Positions 43,772 through 53,065 of a DNA stretch of 64,000 nucleotides are shown here, piece after piece. The position numbers and the translations under genes are program-made. Numbering within the stretch: the stretch's first letter is position 1; each line of letters begins with the position of its first letter. The notes under the pieces are model-generated. The model was not told where the DNA came from and did not search any database. It saw only the letters and a list, made by a program, of their open reading frames with translations. Source of the DNA: Candidatus Woesearchaeota archaeon (lineage in GTDB: Archaea > Nanobdellota > Nanobdellia > Woesearchaeales > GW2011-AR15); contig JAFGJW010000006.1 in the NCBI GenBank assembly GCA_016928835.1, positions 62,001-126,000 of the forward strand, written 5' to 3'.

Positions 43772-44470
43772 TTGATTGAATTTAAGAAGCTTGGGGAGAT
43801 AATACAAAAAAAAGTCCAGTCGCAGAAATTGGATATCCCAAAACACATTATTATTAATACCCAAACACGGCTCCCTGGTCTTGAACCTGACAAAGAAGAT
43901 GAAATAAAAAAAAAGAGTGTCGAGAACATCTCTCTTGCTGCTGACCTGCAGATAGAATTCAGAATCCCTATTTTAACTGTGTCCTTTGATTCGGATATTT
44001 GTAGAGATGCTGAGTTATCTGAATTTATTGAGACCCTGATTGAAAAAGCAAATCAGAATAAGGTCCGGGTCAGTGTAATTGGAAGCTGGTATGACCTTAG
44101 AGGAGATATTGTCGATGATTTAAAAAAATTAATAAATGAGACCCAGGACTATGACAACCTTTTCCTTAACCTCTGTATCAATTATGACGGACAGCAAGAA
44201 ATTGTTGATGCCTGCAGAGTTATTATTAGAAAGATTATTTTTAACAATCTTGAGATGGATTCCATTAATAAAGAACTAATTAAGCAGAACCTATACAGTT
44301 CCTATTTTCTACCACCTGATTTGATAATTGAATGCTCAAACAGATTCAGAGGTACTTTTCTATGGGATTGTATAAATAGTATTGTCTATTGCACTAATAA
44401 AACCTTTGACATGTTCAGCAAATTGGAGTTTACCAAGGCCCTAGAAAGCTACAAAAGGGATCTAGATTAG
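43772..44470 (+). CDS. Degenerate cis-prenyltransferase (UPP-synthase-like) protein
   Basis: The 232-aa protein starts with TTG after a GGGGAT site. Several cis-prenyltransferase landmarks can be traced: VRVSVIGSWYDL, LFLNLCINYDGQQEIVDACR (normally INYGGRQEI) and PPDLIIECSNRFRGTFLWDC (normally PDLLIRTSGExRLSNFLLWQ). The catalytic MDGNGR loop is replaced by INTQTRL, and the RTSG arginine is lost. It is probably not an active synthase on its own and may be a regulatory partner as NgBR/Nus1 is in eukaryotes. The 3' end shares four bases with the convergent phosphoribosyltransferase. Confidence 0.65.
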   Translation: MIEFKKLGEIIQKKVQSQKLDIPKHIIINTQTRLPGLEPDKEDEIKKKSVENISLAADLQIEFRIPILTVSFDSDICRDAELSEFIETLIEKANQNKVRVSVIGSWYDLRGDIVDDLKKLINETQDYDNLFLNLCINYDGQQEIVDACRVIIRKIIFNNLEMDSINKELIKQNLYSSYFLPPDLIIECSNRFRGTFLWDCINSIVYCTNKTFDMFSKLEFTKALESYKRDLD

Positions 44471-45078
44471 GCAAGTTCCAAATACTTAATCCTCTCCAGA
44501 GAATCTTGTATTTCTTCTGAAGAAGCATCTAAGTCAAATTTCTTCTTAAGCTCCTTTTGAATTAACTCAGTGGTTTTACCTTCATATCCAAGCTTTTTGA
44601 TTAGGTTAACTAGATCTTCGTGCATGTTCCAAGGAAAAACAATCCAAGCCCATTCTCTCTCATGTCCATAGTAATCTGGCACGTATTTGGAATTTGTAAG
44701 GTGAATAAGCGTGGCTGTCTTTAGTTTGTCAGGGTTCAGACCAAGAAGATGAAGCTTCGATATTTCCATACTCTGCCCTGTATCAGTAATATCATCAACA
44801 AGAAGAACTTTCTTACCAGATAAACTAATATTTAGACCATAACTGATTTTTGCTTTCCCGTCCTTTGTTGCAGTTATTCCCCAATGATCTACCTTCATTG
44901 AAAGACAATTTTTAATAACCAGCAAATCACATAATATCCTTGCAGGAACAAGCCCCCCGCGGGAAACAGCAACAATCAGATCAGGCCGATATTTTGACTT
45001 TCTAATTTTGTCGGTAACTATTTTTGCATACCTAACCATTTCCTCCCAAGTAGGCCTTATACATTTCAGATTATCCAA
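44467..45078 (-). CDS. Purine phosphoribosyltransferase family protein
   Basis: The 203-aa protein has the type I phosphoribosyltransferase PRPP-binding motif VLLVDDITDTGQSM (about 88-101), preceded by IVAVSRGGLVPARIL (about 36-50). It is nearest to xanthine/guanine (Gpt-like) transferases, with a C-terminal helical extension of about 50 residues. It would salvage purine bases by transferring phosphoribose. The exact base is not decidable. It shares TTAG at its 3' end with the convergent cis-prenyltransferase-like gene. Confidence 0.8.
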   Translation of the reverse strand: MDNLKCIRPTWEEMVRYAKIVTDKIRKSKYRPDLIVAVSRGGLVPARILCDLLVIKNCLSMKVDHWGITATKDGKAKISYGLNISLSGKKVLLVDDITDTGQSMEISKLHLLGLNPDKLKTATLIHLTNSKYVPDYYGHEREWAWIVFPWNMHEDLVNLIKKLGYEGKTTELIQKELKKKFDLDASSEEIQDSLERIKYLELA

Positions 45079-45182
45079 TTTAAGTCACCCCTAATAATCT
45101 TTTTATTTAGTTATATTTATAATTTACTCTTCAATGGTCAAATAAACAAAGATTTAAATAAAATCACACAATTATATTATTT

Positions 45183-46913
45183 ATGAAAAATATACTCTTG
45201 CTCAGAGAAGTTAGCGAGCAGGATTTACCCATTGTTGGGACAAAAGGCATTAGTCTGTCAAAGTTATTTAAGCACAAGTTTAATACACCACCTGGATTTA
45301 TTGTAACCACCACAGTATTTGATAAGTTGCTGGAAAGTGCAGAGATAAAAACTAATATTAATCACTTACTTACAAAATTGAGTGAGGACTTAAGCAATAC
45401 TAATGAAATTTCAAGTGCCATTCAAAAATTAATACTTAGTTCTGATTTTCCTGAAATTGTGCAGGAAGATATTACTGAGGCGTACGAAAGTCTTGGTTTT
45501 GACCCAATGGCAAGAGATGCCTCTTCACTCCTGCTAACTAAGGAGGAATTTGTTGCAGTCAGGAGCAGTTATACAGAGGAGATTAATCAGTTAGCAGTAG
45601 GCTCAGTTGCTTTGTTAAATGTAAAAGGAGAAAAAAGAGTGATACAAGGTATAAAGGAATGCTATTGCTCTTTATTTGGCCCAAAGGTATTAGGAATAAT
45701 GAAGAGGTCGGCACTCAACGCCTCAAACATGGCAGTTATTATACAAAAAATGGTTGATGCTGAGAAATCTGGTGTTGCTTACTCCTATAATATCAATACT
45801 GGATCAAACTCAGAGATACTCATTAAAGCCTGTTTTGGCTTAGGTGAGGCAATCACCTCTGGCAGTATTTATCCAGACGAATATACTTTGGGGAAGAAGG
45901 AGCTACAGATTAATGATGTCAAGGTTCACGAAAAGAGATTTAGACTTGTAAGGGATGTTGAAACTGAGGAGACGATAAAAGAAGACTTAAAAGAAAAGTC
46001 AAATGTCCGTGTTCTACAGGATCCTGAGTTGATTGAGGTTGCCAGAATTACAAAAAAGATTGTCGCACATTTTGAACAAGATCAAGTTGTAGAGTGGGCT
46101 TTGAGGGATAATACACTTTATATCCTTAATACTAGGGCTATTGCCAAGCAAAAAGAGCATATAGATCAAAAAGAAGAATCTGGAGAAAGGGTGCAGCTTG
46201 AAATATATGAAAGTGAAGAGGAGAAGGTTCCTGATATAATAGACCTTGATACTAGATCAGAGATTGAGGATATTGAGGAGCGAAATTTACCAGAACCCGA
46301 AGTAGCCGAGGTAGATGAAGGGATAATACTTACAAATCAAGATGATGAAATTGCCACTGTTTCTGAACAGGAGGAAGAGATTGAGAAGGCAGAAACAGAG
46401 GATATGGTATCGGATTCTATAGAAATCGAAGCAACTGACCAACCCCCTGGGGAACAAGACAGTGAAGAGATTATTGAAAAGGTTCCACAAGAAGAGGAAG
46501 AAGAAGAGCAAAAGGAAGAAGGTATTCCTGTCCCTGAGGAAGAATCAATTTTTTCTTCATTCAAACCATTTGAAGAGCCGCAGACCGAGCTTAGTAAACC
46601 TATTATCTCCCACAGTGATTCCCCATCTCTCCTCTCAAAGGCATTTTTTAATGCTGGTAATGTAATTATCTGCTGTGATATGGTTATAATGAACAAATTA
46701 AAGGAAATATTCCACCAAGAATTTGGCAGGATTACACACAGCTATAGTGAACTAATTGATGGATTGAGTGATAGAAGGAGTATCCCCTACATACATGAAA
46801 TTCAAAAAATCCATGAACTAAAGACTAAGTTTTTAGAGGAACTCATTGACCCAAGACCGGAAGACGTGGCCTTAGCATTAAATATTGCTGAAAAATTCAT
46901 AGAGGAAATATGA
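45183..46913 (+). CDS. PEP-synthase N-terminal domain protein with acidic tail
   Basis: Residues 1-330 match the ATP-binding domain of PEP synthase and PPDK: TKGISLSKLF (about 20), FVAVRSSYTEE (about 122-132), VIIQKMVDAEKSGVAYS (about 182-198), ACFGLGEAITSG. The phosphohistidine swivel domain and PEP-binding barrel are absent. An acidic Glu-rich linker (about 335-460) and a helical end (480-576) follow. It may use ATP to phosphorylate something other than pyruvate, or be regulatory. A TATA box gives a leaderless message. It overlaps the next gene (ATGA). Confidence 0.7.
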   Translation: MKNILLLREVSEQDLPIVGTKGISLSKLFKHKFNTPPGFIVTTTVFDKLLESAEIKTNINHLLTKLSEDLSNTNEISSAIQKLILSSDFPEIVQEDITEAYESLGFDPMARDASSLLLTKEEFVAVRSSYTEEINQLAVGSVALLNVKGEKRVIQGIKECYCSLFGPKVLGIMKRSALNASNMAVIIQKMVDAEKSGVAYSYNINTGSNSEILIKACFGLGEAITSGSIYPDEYTLGKKELQINDVKVHEKRFRLVRDVETEETIKEDLKEKSNVRVLQDPELIEVARITKKIVAHFEQDQVVEWALRDNTLYILNTRAIAKQKEHIDQKEESGERVQLEIYESEEEKVPDIIDLDTRSEIEDIEERNLPEPEVAEVDEGIILTNQDDEIATVSEQEEEIEKAETEDMVSDSIEIEATDQPPGEQDSEEIIEKVPQEEEEEEQKEEGIPVPEEESIFSSFKPFEEPQTELSKPIISHSDSPSLLSKAFFNAGNVIICCDMVIMNKLKEIFHQEFGRITHSYSELIDGLSDRRSIPYIHEIQKIHELKTKFLEELIDPRPEDVALALNIAEKFIEEI

Positions 46914-47434
46914 ATCCAAAAAAAGAGTTTCACAGAATGGAATCATTTCTTAAAAGGCTTGAGCAGGGTGAACTAAAGCTAGAACACGAGGAGTATGAAG
47001 AATTAAGGCAAGAAGCAAATGCAATACAAGTCCTTTTAAAAAAATATCCCCGACTGACTGTTCAACTTGAGCAGATTAAAAAAGAGATTCTAATATTTTT
47101 GCAGGTGCTGGAAAAATTAATCCTTGTTATTGAGCATGAAATCTTCCTGACAGATGAAGATATAGAAAATTACCAATTTATACCACAAGATTTATGCCAG
47201 ATATTGTCTGAGATCTATGAATTAAACCAGGAAGAGTTCTTTAAAATGGAAAACATACTCGAGAGTGTTTCACATACATATGATAAGTTGCTAATGCTTA
47301 AAGAACTGTCAAACGAGGAGCCATATAAAAGAATTGTTAAAATGTTTCAGGTAATAATGACAAATCTACAAAAAGTCATTGATAAAATAAAGATAGAGAA
47401 AAGAGTGTTGTATGAGTCCAGTCTGGAAAACTAG
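46910..47434 (+). CDS. Helical coiled-coil protein of unknown function
   Basis: The 174-aa product is almost entirely charged alpha helix with heptad-like leucines. It overlaps the PEP-synthase-like gene by four bases, so it is co-translated and probably works with it. It ends with CTAG shared with the convergent transporter gene. No family recognised. Confidence 0.5.
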   Translation: MNPKKEFHRMESFLKRLEQGELKLEHEEYEELRQEANAIQVLLKKYPRLTVQLEQIKKEILIFLQVLEKLILVIEHEIFLTDEDIENYQFIPQDLCQILSEIYELNQEEFFKMENILESVSHTYDKLLMLKELSNEEPYKRIVKMFQVIMTNLQKVIDKIKIEKRVLYESSLEN

Positions 47435-47913
47435 AGCGCTCCAAATATTTCTGTAATAATCTCTCCAACATAGTGTGTAACTAGTATTACAATTAAGGCG
47501 ATAATCAAATGCTCTGCAACAACATGCCAAATTTTAGTTTTTTGTTTTTTTGCCATAATGACACTTACAAGAGTAATTAGTGAGAGGCCATAAATAATAC
47601 TGATGACTATTGCCGTAGAGAGTTCAAAATATATCATGGGGATGGCAAAAGATAGTGCAAATATAAATTTTGAGAGGAAAGTTGAAAAAGTGGCCTGCCA
47701 AATCTCTTTGGTTGTATGTTTGTTTTCTGCCTCCTCAGAAATATGTATGCCTAGTGCATCAGAAAAGGCATCAGCAACAGCTATTGTTAAAATACCTCCT
47801 AAAACAACCTTTTTCGAATGAGTGCCAGAATGCAAACCAACTATTAAACCAAGAGTTGTGATGATTCCAGAGGTTAACCCAAAACTGAAACCTTTGGTTA
47901 GGGACAGCTTCAT
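47431..47913 (-). CDS. Small VIT1/CCC1-like membrane protein
   Basis: Starting at ATG 47913 gives a 160-aa protein with about five membrane helices. GLTSGIITTLGLIVGLHSG and ADAFSDALGIHISEEAE match the VIT/CCC1 iron/manganese transporter family, in which this acidic helix region follows the second helix. It lacks the large cytoplasmic metal-binding domain of plant and yeast members. It might move iron or manganese across the membrane. An AT-rich TATA box lies about 27 bases upstream. Confidence 0.7.
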   Translation of the reverse strand: MKLSLTKGFSFGLTSGIITTLGLIVGLHSGTHSKKVVLGGILTIAVADAFSDALGIHISEEAENKHTTKEIWQATFSTFLSKFIFALSFAIPMIYFELSTAIVISIIYGLSLITLVSVIMAKKQKTKIWHVVAEHLIIALIVILVTHYVGEIITEIFGAL

Positions 47914-48034
47914 ATTAAACAATTGAGAAGAGCTCTCTTATATATATTTAGTTTTTTCTTTCCAAAAGTTTTATTAAGGAGCTCCGTGAATAGAAAAATA
48001 TCAAAAGTAATATTTATTGTAAAAGAGGATTTGT

Positions 48035-51000
48035 ATGACCAAGATTAACAGGCTTGTTATGCAGGGATTCAAATCTTTTGCAAAAAAGACAGAGCTTGTT
48101 TTCGAAGAAAAGTTCAACTGTATTCTAGGCCCGAACGGCAGCGGTAAGAGCAATGTACTTGATGCATTATGCTTTGTTCTTGGAAAAAGTTCATCAAAAT
48201 CTCTCAGAGCTGAGAAATCTGCCAATCTAATCTATAATGGAGGAAAGAAAAAAAATCCAGCACCGCATGCAATTGTGGAATTGGTACTGGACAACACCAC
48301 AAAGGAGTTTCCTATTGATACTGACACTGTAAAAATATCAAGAAAGGTGAGGCAAGACGGCACAAGCAGGTACAGAATCAATGGCAAAAATAAAACACGG
48401 CAACAGGTTGTTGAACTTCTGCAGTCTGCCAGAATCAATCCTGATGGTTATAATATAATACTCCAAGGCGATATCACCAGATTAATTGAGATGAGTCCTA
48501 ATGAAAGGAGAGAGATAGTTGAAGAGATTGCCGGCATCTCAATCTATGAAGAAAAGAAGCAGAAAGCACTGAACGAGCTTAACAAAGTAGAGGAAAGGCT
48601 AAAGGAAGCAGAAATAATAATGGCGGAAAGACATACTTATCTGAGGGAGTTGAAAAAGGAGAGGAATGAGGCACTCAAATTTAAGGAATTGAATGATAAG
48701 ATAAAACAAAACAAAGCAACTGTACTACATGTTAAGATAAAGCAAAGAGAGAGTAAAAAAGAGGAACTTGAGAACCAGATTTCAAAATGTCAGGAAAAAC
48801 TGAAAGCTATCGAAGAGGAAATCTCAAGGTTAAAGAGAGAAGTTGAAGAGAAGAAAGATGAGATAAGAAAAATAAACAATGAGATTGAGGAAAAAGGAGA
48901 CAAAGACCAGGTTAAGATACAAAAAGCAGTGGAACAGTTGAGAGTAGAAATAGCCACCGACAGGACTAGGATCTCAAGCTGCGAGAATGAGGTATCAAGA
49001 GTTGCATCAAGGAAAGAACAGTTAAGTAGAAACCTTGAAGATATAAAAGAGAAGATAGACCGGCTGATTATTGAAAAAACTCAGCTTGAAAAGAGCATTG
49101 ATAACAATAAGGAACAAGGCAACAAAATACAGCTTAAGATAAAAGAACTTAAAGAGAGGTATAATGTGGATGGTGCCGACAACATTGAGAAGGAAGTTGA
49201 GGAGATTGACAAACTGGCTGAAGCTAAGCAGTTGGAGATACAGCAACTAAGAGAAAACCAACAAAACTTATTTCGAGAAAAAGACAGACTAGAGTATCAG
49301 ATAGAAGGAACAGATGAGAGAATCGACAAGATAAGGGAAGTGGAAAAGCAAAACCAGAAAGAATTAGAAAGACTGAAGGAGATTAAGCAGGATTTCAAAA
49401 AAGCTACGCTTGATCTGAACATAAAACTAAACCAAGATTCTTCGCTTGCCGCCCAGCTTGGAACAGCAAGGGATAAATTATTAAAAGTAAAAGAGGAAAT
49501 TGCAAAATTAAATGCTAAACAGGCAAGTGTAAGAGAAAAGATATCTGGTGGCATTGCTGTACAAAAGATCTTGGCATTGAAGAGCAAGATGAAAGGCATT
49601 TATGGAACCGTTGCCGAGCTAGGACATGTGCCCTCCAGATATAGCTTGGCATTAGAGGTTTCTGCTGGACCTAGAATCAGCAGTATTGTAGTAGAGAGTG
49701 ACAAGGTGGCAGCAGATTGTATCAAGTATCTAAAACAGAATAAGCTTGGTGTTGCGACATTTCTTCCTCTTGACAAGATCAAACCAATATTGATTAAACC
49801 TGAGGTAAGAAAATTATCCAAATCAAACGGGGCTCACGGCTTGGCTGTCGAATTAGTAAAATTTGATCCTAGATTTAGCAGAGTATTTTCTCATGTTTTT
49901 GGGAACACTATAGTTGTAGAAAATATTGATACTGCACGGCGGATAGGTGTTGGCAAGGTAAGAATGGCTAGCCTTGATGGTGATCTTATTGAGTTTAGCG
50001 GTGCGATGCAGGGGGGATTCAGAAAACGGACCTCAGGTCTCGGTTTCCAGGAAAAGGAAGTTACACAGGAACTGAAAGATCTTGAGAATAGGCAACATGA
50101 TTTGGAAAAGGTTATATCTAATCTAGAAAAGAAAAAATTGGAGAATGAGGAGGATATAGCGCACCTAAGAGAATTAAAGGCTAATCTTGAAGCAGAGATT
50201 ATAAAAATCCAGAAAAGTCTGCATCTGGAAAGCGAAGATCTGGAAGTGTCCAAAGGACTTAAGAATGGGTTGCGTGAAAAACTTAAAGAAATAGAAACCA
50301 AATTATCTGAGACACAGAAAAAGATCACGATATGCAATAAAGAGCTGACAGATGCAAAGATAAAGAAACAGCAATTAAGACAAAAAATCAACACACTTAA
50401 AAATCCAGCCTTGCTAGCAGAATTAAATACTTTTGAGCAGAAACATAGTGAGTTAAAGGAAGAGATCCTAAGATTAGAGGGAGATTCTAAGAATATTAAG
50501 GTGCAGATTGGCACAATTCTAAAGCCTGAACAGGATAATATCCAGAAGATATTGCGGCAACATGAGAAAGAAGAAGAACAATTTGTTAAAGAAATATCAG
50601 AATTGAAGAAGAAGATTATGGGGCAAGAGAGTGAATTATCAGAGAAAGAAAAGACGCAAAAAGAGTTTTACACTAAATTTAAGGGACTTTTCAAGAAAAG
50701 AGATGGCATTAATGAAAATATCTCAAAATTGGAAAATATAATATACCAGAAAGAGGATTTCAGAAGAAAGGAAGAACAGAGAATGAACTCACTCTCCTTA
50801 GATAATGCAAAAGTATCAGCAGAGTTTGCAGGACTAATGGAGGAGTATAAAGAGTATGAAGGGGTACAGATATTCAAGGATAAGGATGAAGAACTTATTA
50901 AGAAGGAAATCTGGCAATTTGAAAAAATGGTCTCTGACCTAGGTGCCGTCAATATGCGGGCACTTGAAATATATGGTGCAGTAGAAAAGGAATATGGCGA

Positions 51001-51529
51001 GATAATCCAGAAGAAGGATAAATTAACAAAAGAGAGGGAAGATGTTCTTATAATGATGAATGAGATTGACACAAAGAAAAAGACTCTGTTTATGAAGACA
51101 TTCGAGAGTCTTAATAATAACTTCAAAAGCATTTTTACACAACTATCAACAAAAGGAGAAGCGTTCTTAGAGTTGGAGGAGCCCGAAACAATATTCGAAG
51201 GCGGCCTCAGGTTAAAAGTAAGGATCTCAGGCAAAAAGTTTTTAGATATAAGAAGCCTAAGTGGCGGTGAAAAAACTCTTACTGCACTAGCTTTTCTATT
51301 TGCTGTCCAAGAGTTTGAGCCCGCTCATTTTTATATGCTGGATGAAGTTGACGCTGCCCTTGATAAAAGGAATTCGGAAAGACTTGCCAGCCTGATTAGA
51401 AAATACACTAACAAAGCACAGTATATCGTAATAAGCCATAATGATGGAATAATAAGCGAGGCAGATAACTTATATGGTGTAAGCATGGATGAGCATGGGA
51501 TAAGCAAGCTTGTTAGTCTGGAAATCTAA
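48035..51529 (+). CDS. smc: Chromosome segregation protein SMC
   Basis: The 1164-aa protein has the SMC layout: Walker A GPNGSGKSNVLDAL (about 32-45), long coiled coils, a hinge (about 520-680, with YGTVAELGHVPSRYSLALE), returning coils, signature LSGGEKTLTALAF (about 1070) and Walker B FYMLDEVDAALD (about 1098). It forms an ATPase dimer that organises and separates chromosomes. A GAGGAT site precedes the ATG. No ScpA kleisin gene follows, unlike in many archaea; a small unknown gene follows instead. Confidence 0.96.
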   Translation: MTKINRLVMQGFKSFAKKTELVFEEKFNCILGPNGSGKSNVLDALCFVLGKSSSKSLRAEKSANLIYNGGKKKNPAPHAIVELVLDNTTKEFPIDTDTVKISRKVRQDGTSRYRINGKNKTRQQVVELLQSARINPDGYNIILQGDITRLIEMSPNERREIVEEIAGISIYEEKKQKALNELNKVEERLKEAEIIMAERHTYLRELKKERNEALKFKELNDKIKQNKATVLHVKIKQRESKKEELENQISKCQEKLKAIEEEISRLKREVEEKKDEIRKINNEIEEKGDKDQVKIQKAVEQLRVEIATDRTRISSCENEVSRVASRKEQLSRNLEDIKEKIDRLIIEKTQLEKSIDNNKEQGNKIQLKIKELKERYNVDGADNIEKEVEEIDKLAEAKQLEIQQLRENQQNLFREKDRLEYQIEGTDERIDKIREVEKQNQKELERLKEIKQDFKKATLDLNIKLNQDSSLAAQLGTARDKLLKVKEEIAKLNAKQASVREKISGGIAVQKILALKSKMKGIYGTVAELGHVPSRYSLALEVSAGPRISSIVVESDKVAADCIKYLKQNKLGVATFLPLDKIKPILIKPEVRKLSKSNGAHGLAVELVKFDPRFSRVFSHVFGNTIVVENIDTARRIGVGKVRMASLDGDLIEFSGAMQGGFRKRTSGLGFQEKEVTQELKDLENRQHDLEKVISNLEKKKLENEEDIAHLRELKANLEAEIIKIQKSLHLESEDLEVSKGLKNGLREKLKEIETKLSETQKKITICNKELTDAKIKKQQLRQKINTLKNPALLAELNTFEQKHSELKEEILRLEGDSKNIKVQIGTILKPEQDNIQKILRQHEKEEEQFVKEISELKKKIMGQESELSEKEKTQKEFYTKFKGLFKKRDGINENISKLENIIYQKEDFRRKEEQRMNSLSLDNAKVSAEFAGLMEEYKEYEGVQIFKDKDEELIKKEIWQFEKMVSDLGAVNMRALEIYGAVEKEYGEIIQKKDKLTKEREDVLIMMNEIDTKKKTLFMKTFESLNNNFKSIFTQLSTKGEAFLELEEPETIFEGGLRLKVRISGKKFLDIRSLSGGEKTLTALAFLFAVQEFEPAHFYMLDEVDAALDKRNSERLASLIRKYTNKAQYIVISHNDGIISEADNLYGVSMDEHGISKLVSLEI

Positions 51530-51602
51530 TTTTATTACTAATAACAACCTCAATAGTATAGTTCCACAACATTTATAAATTATTTTTTATTATGAACACT
51601 CC

Positions 51603-51947
51603 ATGGCAAACGGACATTATGGCGGACATCAGAAAAAGCAGGTTCATGACCATTATCACACACCAGAAGAGCAGCTGGTTGAAGATATTCATGGCAAGAG
51701 ATACAGACTTAAACCTTACCAGCAGCAAAGCCTGAAGAGCATTGAAGAAAAATTAAAATCAGGAAGCGAGTTTACAAAAAAGGAATTGCATGAATATCAG
51801 GAATACTTGGATGAGCTATCAGAGAAGATTAGAGAAGCATTAACTGCAGAGAAAGCCGATGGAATTTCAAATATCGAGCTTGAAAGAGATTTAAGAAGAA
51901 TAGGTGTCCTATTAAACCAGGTTTCGGCCATATTAGAGAGATATTAG
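51603..51947 (+). CDS. Small helical protein downstream of smc
   Basis: The 114-aa product starts with a His-rich segment (HYGGHQKKQVHDHYH), then three helices with a DELSEKIREAL segment. It has its own TATA box (CATTTATAAATTA) and is leaderless. It lies where scpA lies in related archaea but is much too short to be a kleisin. No family recognised. Its stop shares TTAG with the convergent glycosyltransferase. Confidence 0.5.
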   Translation: MANGHYGGHQKKQVHDHYHTPEEQLVEDIHGKRYRLKPYQQQSLKSIEEKLKSGSEFTKKELHEYQEYLDELSEKIREALTAEKADGISNIELERDLRRIGVLLNQVSAILERY

Positions 51948-53065
51948 TATTTATCAAGTACTTCTTCTATTTCTTTCACAGTCTTTTTCCATGAGAACTT
52001 CTTGAGTATAGTCTCCCTGGCATTTTTGCCAAGTATCCTTAGTTTATCCTTATTCTTTGATAAGAAATTGAGTTTGGTATACAGATTGTAAGAATCCTTT
52101 TTTCGAAAGAACATGCCATTCTGTTTGTCCTTGATATATTCGCTTATATATCCAACCTGGGTAGTAATGACTGCTAAACCGCATGACATTGCCTCTAAGG
52201 TTGTTAGAGAGGTTGTCTCGGTTAGGCTAGGAAGAACATAGAGGTCCATTGCCTGATAATAAGGAACAACATTATTCTTACCCCCAGTAAGGATAATATT
52301 ATTATTCCTCGATAACATATCTTTAATGTCCTTTCGACCAGCCCCAACAACAAGTAAAACTGCTTCAGGCAGTTTTTTACTGAGCCTTATGAATGCCCTG
52401 TACAGAGTAACAAGGTCTTTTTCGTAGGCAAGTCTGCCAACATATCCAATAACAAACTTATTCTTTTCTATTCCTATCCTTTGCTTTGCCTTTCCAATAT
52501 CTGCCGCAGGCATAAATTTATCTGAATCTACACCAAGATGGATAACCCTTTTCTTAGCTGCCACATGCATCCAGCTCAGGAGTTCTAGTATCTCTTCGGA
52601 TGAAACCATAATCAAATCACATTTGTTATAAAAAAATTTTGCCAAACGTTTTGTAATAATATAAATTGGTGTTTTCAGAAAAGCATTTCCATATCCTCTT
52701 GGATATACCTCCCACTCAATAAGATGTGTATAAAATATAATCGGCTTTCCATATCTTTTTGCTATCATTATTGAGAATATACCAATTAGACCAAAAGCCT
52801 GCACCCACACAATATCAGTATGTTTTATTGCTTTTGCGAGCTTACTGAGATTAACTCTTACAGGATACTGATCACCAAGCTGAATCTTGTATGTATCAAA
52901 CCTAATGAGAGAGATGTCAAAATTCTCTTCTATATTACCAAAGTTCGGAGCTACAATAGTTATTTCAAATTTTTTATGCAGCCTAGGTATGACCTCTCGT
53001 AGAAAACTGGATACACCATCATGTCTTGGAAGATATGTATCGGTGGCAATAAGTAATTTTTTCAT
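51944..53065 (-). CDS. GT-B glycosyltransferase, family 4-like
   Basis: The 373-aa protein has a GT4 layout: N-terminal TDTYLPRHDGVSSFLREV, the interdomain GYVGRLAYEKDLVTLYRAF (about 208-226), and the sugar-nucleotide motif TETTSLTTLEAMSCGLAVI (about 287-305) with paired glutamates. It transfers a sugar from a nucleotide donor to a lipid or small acceptor on the cytoplasmic face. It overlaps the LmbE gene by four bases, a pairing that recalls GlcNAc transferase plus deacetylase pathways. Donor and acceptor are unknown. Confidence 0.85.
   Translation of the reverse strand: MKKLLIATDTYLPRHDGVSSFLREVIPRLHKKFEITIVAPNFGNIEENFDISLIRFDTYKIQLGDQYPVRVNLSKLAKAIKHTDIVWVQAFGLIGIFSIMIAKRYGKPIIFYTHLIEWEVYPRGYGNAFLKTPIYIITKRLAKFFYNKCDLIMVSSEEILELLSWMHVAAKKRVIHLGVDSDKFMPAADIGKAKQRIGIEKNKFVIGYVGRLAYEKDLVTLYRAFIRLSKKLPEAVLLVVGAGRKDIKDMLSRNNNIILTGGKNNVVPYYQAMDLYVLPSLTETTSLTTLEAMSCGLAVITTQVGYISEYIKDKQNGMFFRKKDSYNLYTKLNFLSKNKDKLRILGKNARETILKKFSWKKTVKEIEEVLDKY

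Noticed and set aside
49891-51234. Minus-strand ORFs of 207 and 188 aa within smc
   Set aside because: Shadows of the coiled-coil codons; their Ser/Phe-rich product mirrors Lys/Glu codons on the other strand.
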